A stretch of 64,000 nt of DNA, from positions 36,300 through 100,299 of the forward strand of contig NZ_OZ060366.1 of NCBI RefSeq assembly GCF_964058925.1. Direction: 5' to 3'. The notes beneath the pieces were generated by a model. It saw only the letters and a program-made list of their open reading frames with translations, made no database searches and was not told the DNA's origin. The translations under genes were made by a program, and so were the position numbers. Below are positions 59,586-64,000 of this stretch, in pieces; the stretch's first letter is position 1; each line of letters opens with the position of its first letter. Source of the DNA: Buchnera aphidicola (Tetraneura ulmi) (GTDB lineage: Bacteria; Pseudomonadota; Gammaproteobacteria; Enterobacterales; Enterobacteriaceae).

Positions 59586-60179
59586 GTGAAAATTGTTATT
59601 TTAGATACAGATTGCTCTAATCTTCTTTCTGTAAAATTATCGATTGAACGATTAGGTTATTTTCCAGAAATTACTTGTAACTCTTCTAGAATATTATCTG
59701 CTGATAGAGTTATTTTTCCTGGAATTGGTACTGCATTGTCAATTATGAATAAATTAAATAAATTTAATTTAATTAAAACAATAAAAAAATTTAAAAAACC
59801 AATGCTGGGTATATGTTTAGGAATGCAAGTTTTAAGTTCTTTTAGTATGGAGTCTAATGGAATTAAAATGCTTGGAATTATTGATTCTAACGTTTCATTA
59901 TTGGAATCAAATGGATTAGTACTTCCACATATTGGATGGAATAATGTCTTTATTAAAGACAATCATCCGTTATTTAAAAATATTAATAATAAATCTAGAT
60001 TTTATTTTGTACATAGTTATTCTTTTCCGATTGGTCAATTTACTATTGCTAGTTCTTTTTATGGACAAGAATTCAGTGCTGTTATACAAAAAGATAATTT
60101 TTTTGGAGTTCAATTTCATCCTGAAAAGTCTAGTTTTGTAGGTTCGCAGTTGTTAAAAAACTTTTTGGAGATACTTTAA
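59586..60179 (+). CDS. hisH: imidazole glycerol phosphate synthase, glutaminase subunit
   Basis: Class I glutaminase feeding ammonia to HisF. The 197 residues match E. coli (196). The start is GTG at 59586, 2 bases after the hisB stop. The nucleophile Cys is in MLGICLGMQVL, and the catalytic His and Glu are in GVQFHPEKSSF. PHIGWNNVF and YFVHSYSFP are conserved. It works as a heterodimer with HisF, two genes downstream. Confidence 0.96.
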   Translation: MKIVILDTDCSNLLSVKLSIERLGYFPEITCNSSRILSADRVIFPGIGTALSIMNKLNKFNLIKTIKKFKKPMLGICLGMQVLSSFSMESNGIKMLGIIDSNVSLLESNGLVLPHIGWNNVFIKDNHPLFKNINNKSRFYFVHSYSFPIGQFTIASSFYGQEFSAVIQKDNFFGVQFHPEKSSFVGSQLLKNFLEIL

Positions 60180-60181
60180 TT

Positions 60182-60913
60182 ATGATAATTCCATCATTAG
60201 ATATATTTAATAAAAAAATAGTTCGTTTATTTCAGGGAAATTATAAAAAAAAAAAAATTTATAAAAAGGATGTTTTTAAAGAATTAGAAAAATGTAGATT
60301 AGCAGGAGTTAAATACGTACATTTAGTTGATTTAGAAGGAGCAAAAAATCCAAAAAATAAACAAGTAGAATTTTTAAAATCAATATTAAACAAAGTTAAA
60401 ATAAATATACAAGTAGGTGGTGGAATTAGATCTGAAAAAGATATCGAGGATTATTTTTCTTATGGAGCAAAGAGAATAGTGTTAGGGTCTTCTGTAATTG
60501 AAGATGAAAAAAATGTAAAAAATTGGCTTTTAAAATATGGTTCTGAGTTAATAGTTTTAGCTTTAGATATAAAAATTTCAGATAAAAAAGAAGTTTTTAT
60601 AAATGGATGGACAAAAAAAACAGATTTTGTTTTGGAAGATTTATTAAAAAAATATGAAGATTTTGGATTGAAACACGTTTTATGTACAGACATATCTAAA
60701 GATGGAACTTTAAAGGGTTCTAATATTAATTTGTATAAAGAGTTATGTTTATCGTTTAAACATTTATGTTTTCAATCTTCTGGAGGTGTTAGTTCTTTAA
60801 TTGATATTTTAAATTTAAAGAAAAATGGAATATCTGAAATTATTATAGGTAAGAGTTTTTTAGAAGAGAAGTTTAGTATTTTGGAGGCAATTAAATGTTG
60901 GCGAAAAGGATAA
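60182..60913 (+). CDS. hisA: phosphoribosylformimino-AICAR phosphate isomerase
   Basis: TIM-barrel isomerase of 243 residues (E. coli 245). Catalytic Asp7 lies in [19 protein letters not shown], and the second Asp in [32 protein letters not shown] and FQSSGGVSS are phosphate-binding loops. An A13 run at 60245-60257 lies in frame (NYKKKKIYK). The gene overlaps hisF by 19 bases. Confidence 0.96.
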   Translation: MIIPSLDIFNKKIVRLFQGNYKKKKIYKKDVFKELEKCRLAGVKYVHLVDLEGAKNPKNKQVEFLKSILNKVKINIQVGGGIRSEKDIEDYFSYGAKRIVLGSSVIEDEKNVKNWLLKYGSELIVLALDIKISDKKEVFINGWTKKTDFVLEDLLKKYEDFGLKHVLCTDISKDGTLKGSNINLYKELCLSFKHLCFQSSGGVSSLIDILNLKKNGISEIIIGKSFLEEKFSILEAIKCWRKG

Positions 60914-61668
60914 TTCCATGTTTAGATGTATTAAATGGAAAAGTAGTAAAAGGAGTACAATTTAAATCGCATGAAATAATTGGAGATATAATTCCATTAG
61001 TAATTCGTTATTTAAAAGAAGGTGCAGACGAATTAGTATTTTACGATATTTCAGCTTCAGTTTGTAATACTCTAGTAGAAAAAAAGTGGATTAGTAAAAT
61101 TGCAGAAATAATTGATATTCCATTTTGTGTTGCAGGAGGTATAAAAAATTTAAAAGATGTTCAAGCTATTTTGTCTTTTGGAGCAGATAAAATATCGATA
61201 AATTCACCTGCTATTGAAAATCCAAGTTTAATTTCTAGAATAGCAGATCGTTTTGGAAGTCAATGTTTAGTAGTTGGAATTGATTCTTGGTTTGATAGGA
61301 TATCTAATAAGTATAAAGTTTATCAATTTACTGGTAGTAATAAAAGAATAAAAGAAACGAATTTGGATGTTTTTGATTGGGTTAATCAAGTTCAATTGTT
61401 AGGAGCTGGAGAAATAGTACTTAATGTTATGAATTCTGATGGTTTAAGGAAAGGATATGATCTCATTCAACTTTCTAAAGTTAGAGAGTTTTGTAAAATC
61501 CCATTAGTTGCTTCTGGAGGTGCTGGTTCTATATTTGATTTTTATAATGTTTTTAAAATTTCTAAAGTAGATGGAGCTTTAGCTGCTTCGGTATTTCATA
61601 AAAAATTATTAAACATAAATACCTTGAAAAAAACATTATCAGAACTTGGTTTGGAGATTAGAAAATGA
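60895..61668 (+). CDS. hisF: imidazole glycerol phosphate synthase, cyclase subunit
   Basis: TIM-barrel cyclase that, with HisH, makes IGP and AICAR. The 257 residues match E. coli (258). Catalytic Asp11 is in [20 protein letters not shown], and the second Asp in [27 protein letters not shown] and LVASGGAGS are conserved. The start ATGTTGGCGAAAAGG lies inside the end of hisA, so the genes are coupled; it overlaps hisI by 4 bases. Confidence 0.97.
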   Translation: MLAKRIIPCLDVLNGKVVKGVQFKSHEIIGDIIPLVIRYLKEGADELVFYDISASVCNTLVEKKWISKIAEIIDIPFCVAGGIKNLKDVQAILSFGADKISINSPAIENPSLISRIADRFGSQCLVVGIDSWFDRISNKYKVYQFTGSNKRIKETNLDVFDWVNQVQLLGAGEIVLNVMNSDGLRKGYDLIQLSKVREFCKIPLVASGGAGSIFDFYNVFKISKVDGALAASVFHKKLLNINTLKKTLSELGLEIRK

Positions 61669-62297
61669 TTTTTTTAGCTAAAAAAAATAAATTAAATGTA
61701 AATTGGAAAAAAATAAATGGAATGTTACCGGTTATAATTCAAAATTATTTTTCAGGTGAAGTATTAATGCATGGTTATATGGATTTTATAGCTTTAGAAA
61801 AAACTATATCAACTAAATTAGTTACATTTTTTTCTCGAAGTAAAAAACGTTTATGGGTTAAAGGAGAAAATTCTGGAAATTTTTTAAAAGTAATTGATTA
61901 TACACTTGATTGTGACAATGATACTTTATTAATTTTATCTAATCCTATTGGAAATACTTGTCATTTAAATAAAAAAAGTTGTTTTTTTAGTTCTGATAAA
62001 ATTATTTTTTCATTTTTACATCAGTTAGAAAAAATTATAGAGAATAAAAAAAATAAAAGTAAAAAGGAATCTTATACATATTTTTTATATAAAAGTGGAA
62101 CAAGTAGAATAGCACAAAAGTTAGCAGAAGAAGCAGTCGAAACATCTTTAGCTTCAGTTTCTAACAATAAAGAAGAAATAATTAATGAGTCTTCTGATTT
62201 ATTATATCATTTATTAGTTTTATTAAGTAATCAAAAATTAACTTTCTTTGATGTTTTAAAAAAATTAAAAAATAGAAATAATTTTTTAAAAAAATAG
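61665..62297 (+). CDS. hisI: bifunctional phosphoribosyl-AMP cyclohydrolase / phosphoribosyl-ATP pyrophosphatase
   Basis: Steps 2 and 3 of histidine synthesis in one protein. The 210 residues match E. coli HisIE (203). The N-terminal cyclohydrolase has [35 protein letters not shown], the zinc and metal region [11 protein letters not shown] and GNTCHL. The C-terminal pyrophosphatase has [17 protein letters not shown] and the [14 protein letters not shown] helix. ATGA overlap with hisF shows coupling. It ends the his operon. Confidence 0.96.
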   Translation: MIFLAKKNKLNVNWKKINGMLPVIIQNYFSGEVLMHGYMDFIALEKTISTKLVTFFSRSKKRLWVKGENSGNFLKVIDYTLDCDNDTLLILSNPIGNTCHLNKKSCFFSSDKIIFSFLHQLEKIIENKKNKSKKESYTYFLYKSGTSRIAQKLAEEAVETSLASVSNNKEEIINESSDLLYHLLVLLSNQKLTFFDVLKKLKNRNNFLKK

Positions 62298-62493
62298 TTA
62301 TAAATTTTTTAAAATTTTAAAAACTATTTTTTTAATCATATATTTGTTTTTTTATTTGTTTTTTAATTCAAATTTTCTGTTTTGATAAATAAAAATTAAT
62401 TAATTAATAAGATTATTAATTTTTAAATAAAAATGAATGATTATTTAATTTATATATTCTATAGAAAAATTTATTTTATTAGGGAGATAAATA

Positions 62494-63903
62494 ATGAATC
62501 AAGGCAACCAAATTGGTGTAATTGGTTTATCGGTAATGGGTGGAAATTTAGCTTTAAATATTTCTAATTGTGGTTATTCTGTATCTGTTTTTAACAGGTC
62601 TAAAGAAAAAACTAAAATTTTAATTGAAAAAAATCCTAATTTAAAAATTTTTCCTTATTATAAAATAAAAGATTTTATTTTTTCTTTGTCATCTCCTAGA
62701 AAAATTTTATTAATGATTCAGGCTGGAATAGCAACAGATGAAATAATTAATTTGATTATTCCTTATCTAAATGAAGGGGATATTTTAATTGATGGTGGTA
62801 ATTCTTTTTATAAAGATACAAATCGCAGATGCAATGAGTTATCAAAACTTGGAATTAGATTTATAGGAGCTGGAATTTCTGGAGGAGAAGAAGGTGCATT
62901 AAAGGGACCTGCTATCATGCCTAGTGGTAATAAAAGTGCGTATAATATCTTATCTGAAATTTTTAATAAAATAGCAGCTAATTATGATGGTGATCCATGT
63001 GTAAAGTACATTGGACCTAATGGATCAGGACATTATGTTAAAATGGTTCATAATGGAATTGAATATAGTGATATGCAACTAATTGCTGAAGCATATTTTT
63101 TATTAAAAAATGTAGTAGGTATGAATAATAAAGATTTGTCAAATGTATTTTCAGAATGGAATAAAGGAGAATTAAATAGTTATCTAATAGAAATTACTAA
63201 AAATATTTTAATTACTAAAGATAGTGATGGGAAATATTTAATAGATTTTATTTCAGACCAAGCAGAAAATAAAGGAACAGGAACTTGGACGAGTCAAAGT
63301 GCATTAGAATTAAATGAACCATTATCTTTAATCACAGAATCAGTTTTTTTTAGGTACATTTCGTCTATAAAATTTCAGAGAATGATTGCCTCTAAAATAT
63401 TACTTGGACCAAATAAAACTAGTTCTTTAAAAAATAAAAGTATCTTTATTGAAAATGTAAGAAGAGCTTTATATTTAGGTAAAATTATTTCTTATGCACA
63501 AGGTTTTTCTCAATTAAAGAATGCTTCAGAAAAGTATTTATGGAATTTAAAATTTGATGATATTGCTAAGATTTTTAGATCTGGTTGTATAATCAGAGCT
63601 AAATTTTTAAATAGAATTATAGATTCTTATAGAAGTAATAAAAAAATATTTAATTTGTTATTGACCCCTTATTTTCAAAAAATTGCTAATAAGTATCAAC
63701 AATCTTTAAGAGAAATTGTTTCTTTTTCTATTCTAGAAGGAATTCCGATACCAACTTTTTCTTCTGCAATATCATATTACGACAGTTATAGAAGTCAATT
63801 GTTACCTACTAATTTAATACAAGCTCAAAGAGATTATTTTGGTGCACACACTTATCGAAGAATTGATATAGAAGGTGTACAACACACAAAGTGGAATAGT
63901 TGA
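62494..63903 (+). CDS. gnd: 6-phosphogluconate dehydrogenase (decarboxylating)
   Basis: Oxidative pentose phosphate enzyme giving NADPH and ribulose 5-phosphate, the substrate of ribB and of the talA/tkt branch. The 469 residues match E. coli (468). The coenzyme loop is [15 protein letters not shown]; the substrate region is [20 protein letters not shown], and the catalytic Lys lies in [16 protein letters not shown] near residue 184. The C-terminus has [25 protein letters not shown] precedes the ATG. It follows the his operon by 196 bases, an association also known from E. coli. Confidence 0.97.
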   Translation: MNQGNQIGVIGLSVMGGNLALNISNCGYSVSVFNRSKEKTKILIEKNPNLKIFPYYKIKDFIFSLSSPRKILLMIQAGIATDEIINLIIPYLNEGDILIDGGNSFYKDTNRRCNELSKLGIRFIGAGISGGEEGALKGPAIMPSGNKSAYNILSEIFNKIAANYDGDPCVKYIGPNGSGHYVKMVHNGIEYSDMQLIAEAYFLLKNVVGMNNKDLSNVFSEWNKGELNSYLIEITKNILITKDSDGKYLIDFISDQAENKGTGTWTSQSALELNEPLSLITESVFFRYISSIKFQRMIASKILLGPNKTSSLKNKSIFIENVRRALYLGKIISYAQGFSQLKNASEKYLWNLKFDDIAKIFRSGCIIRAKFLNRIIDSYRSNKKIFNLLLTPYFQKIANKYQQSLREIVSFSILEGIPIPTFSSAISYYDSYRSQLLPTNLIQAQRDYFGAHTYRRIDIEGVQHTKWNS

Positions 63904-64000
63904 TTCTGTTAGAAGTTAATTATTTTTTTTAAATAAATGTTTAAAAATAAAAAAAATAAGATTATTTTTTTTATTAATTTTTAATTTTTATTTTTTTTTT

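Overview
The window is a stretch of a strongly reduced, very A+T-rich gammaproteobacterial endosymbiont chromosome. Gene content and order point to Buchnera aphidicola, the obligate symbiont of aphids: histidine, arginine and lysine pathway genes are kept beside core information genes, the flagellar basal-body and export genes are present without filament genes, and gene blocks are collinear with Escherichia coli. I cannot name the host aphid. Family lengths and E. coli or Salmonella comparisons are from memory.

Layout. 1-6741 (minus): rpoB (cut by the window edge), rplL, rplJ, rplA, rplK, nusG, secE. 7055-7411 (minus): tRNA cluster thrU-tyrU-glyT-thrT order, with no tufB after it. 7620-14315: metF, then argE diverging from argCBGH. 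14316-15187: a non-coding stretch. 15188-19116 (minus): the macromolecular synthesis operon rpsU-dnaG-rpoD. 19263-25168: tsaD, ribB, cca, and crr-ptsI-ptsH. 25169-26242: a second eroded gap. 26243-29982: ligA without its BRCT domain, tRNA-Val/tRNA-Lys, gltX, tRNA-Ala. 30040-40893: fliE diverging from fliFGHIJKMNPQR, with fliK split by a frameshift at a T10 run. 41068-45161: rpmG, rpmB, ppa, pmbA, the RNase P RNA and rsmI. 45292-52280: fabB, talA, tkt, dapE, a BamC-like lipoprotein remnant and dapA. 52281-53156: a third eroded gap. 53157-55030: aroC and smrB. 55218-62297: the complete hisGDCBHAFI operon. 62494-63903: gnd.

How it fits together. The window combines transcription and translation machinery, sugar phosphorylation and the pentose phosphate pathway (PTS, talA, tkt, gnd), and essential amino acid synthesis for the host (Arg, His, Lys via dapA/dapE, chorismate via aroC, methyl groups via metF). 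The fli cluster encodes the MS ring, C ring and type III export gate. In Buchnera this is believed to work as an export complex and not as a motility organelle.

I found no mobile element, prophage, CRISPR array, toxin system or other accessory island, and no convincing undescribed system. The most interesting signals are reductive: the fliK frameshift at T10, A11-A13 tracts inside open essential genes, loss of the HD-domain catalytic residues of Cca while several tRNA genes lack encoded CCA, loss of the LigA BRCT domain, substitutions in RsmI motifs, a BamC signal-peptide remnant, and an rnpB promoter lying on the rsmI stop codon.
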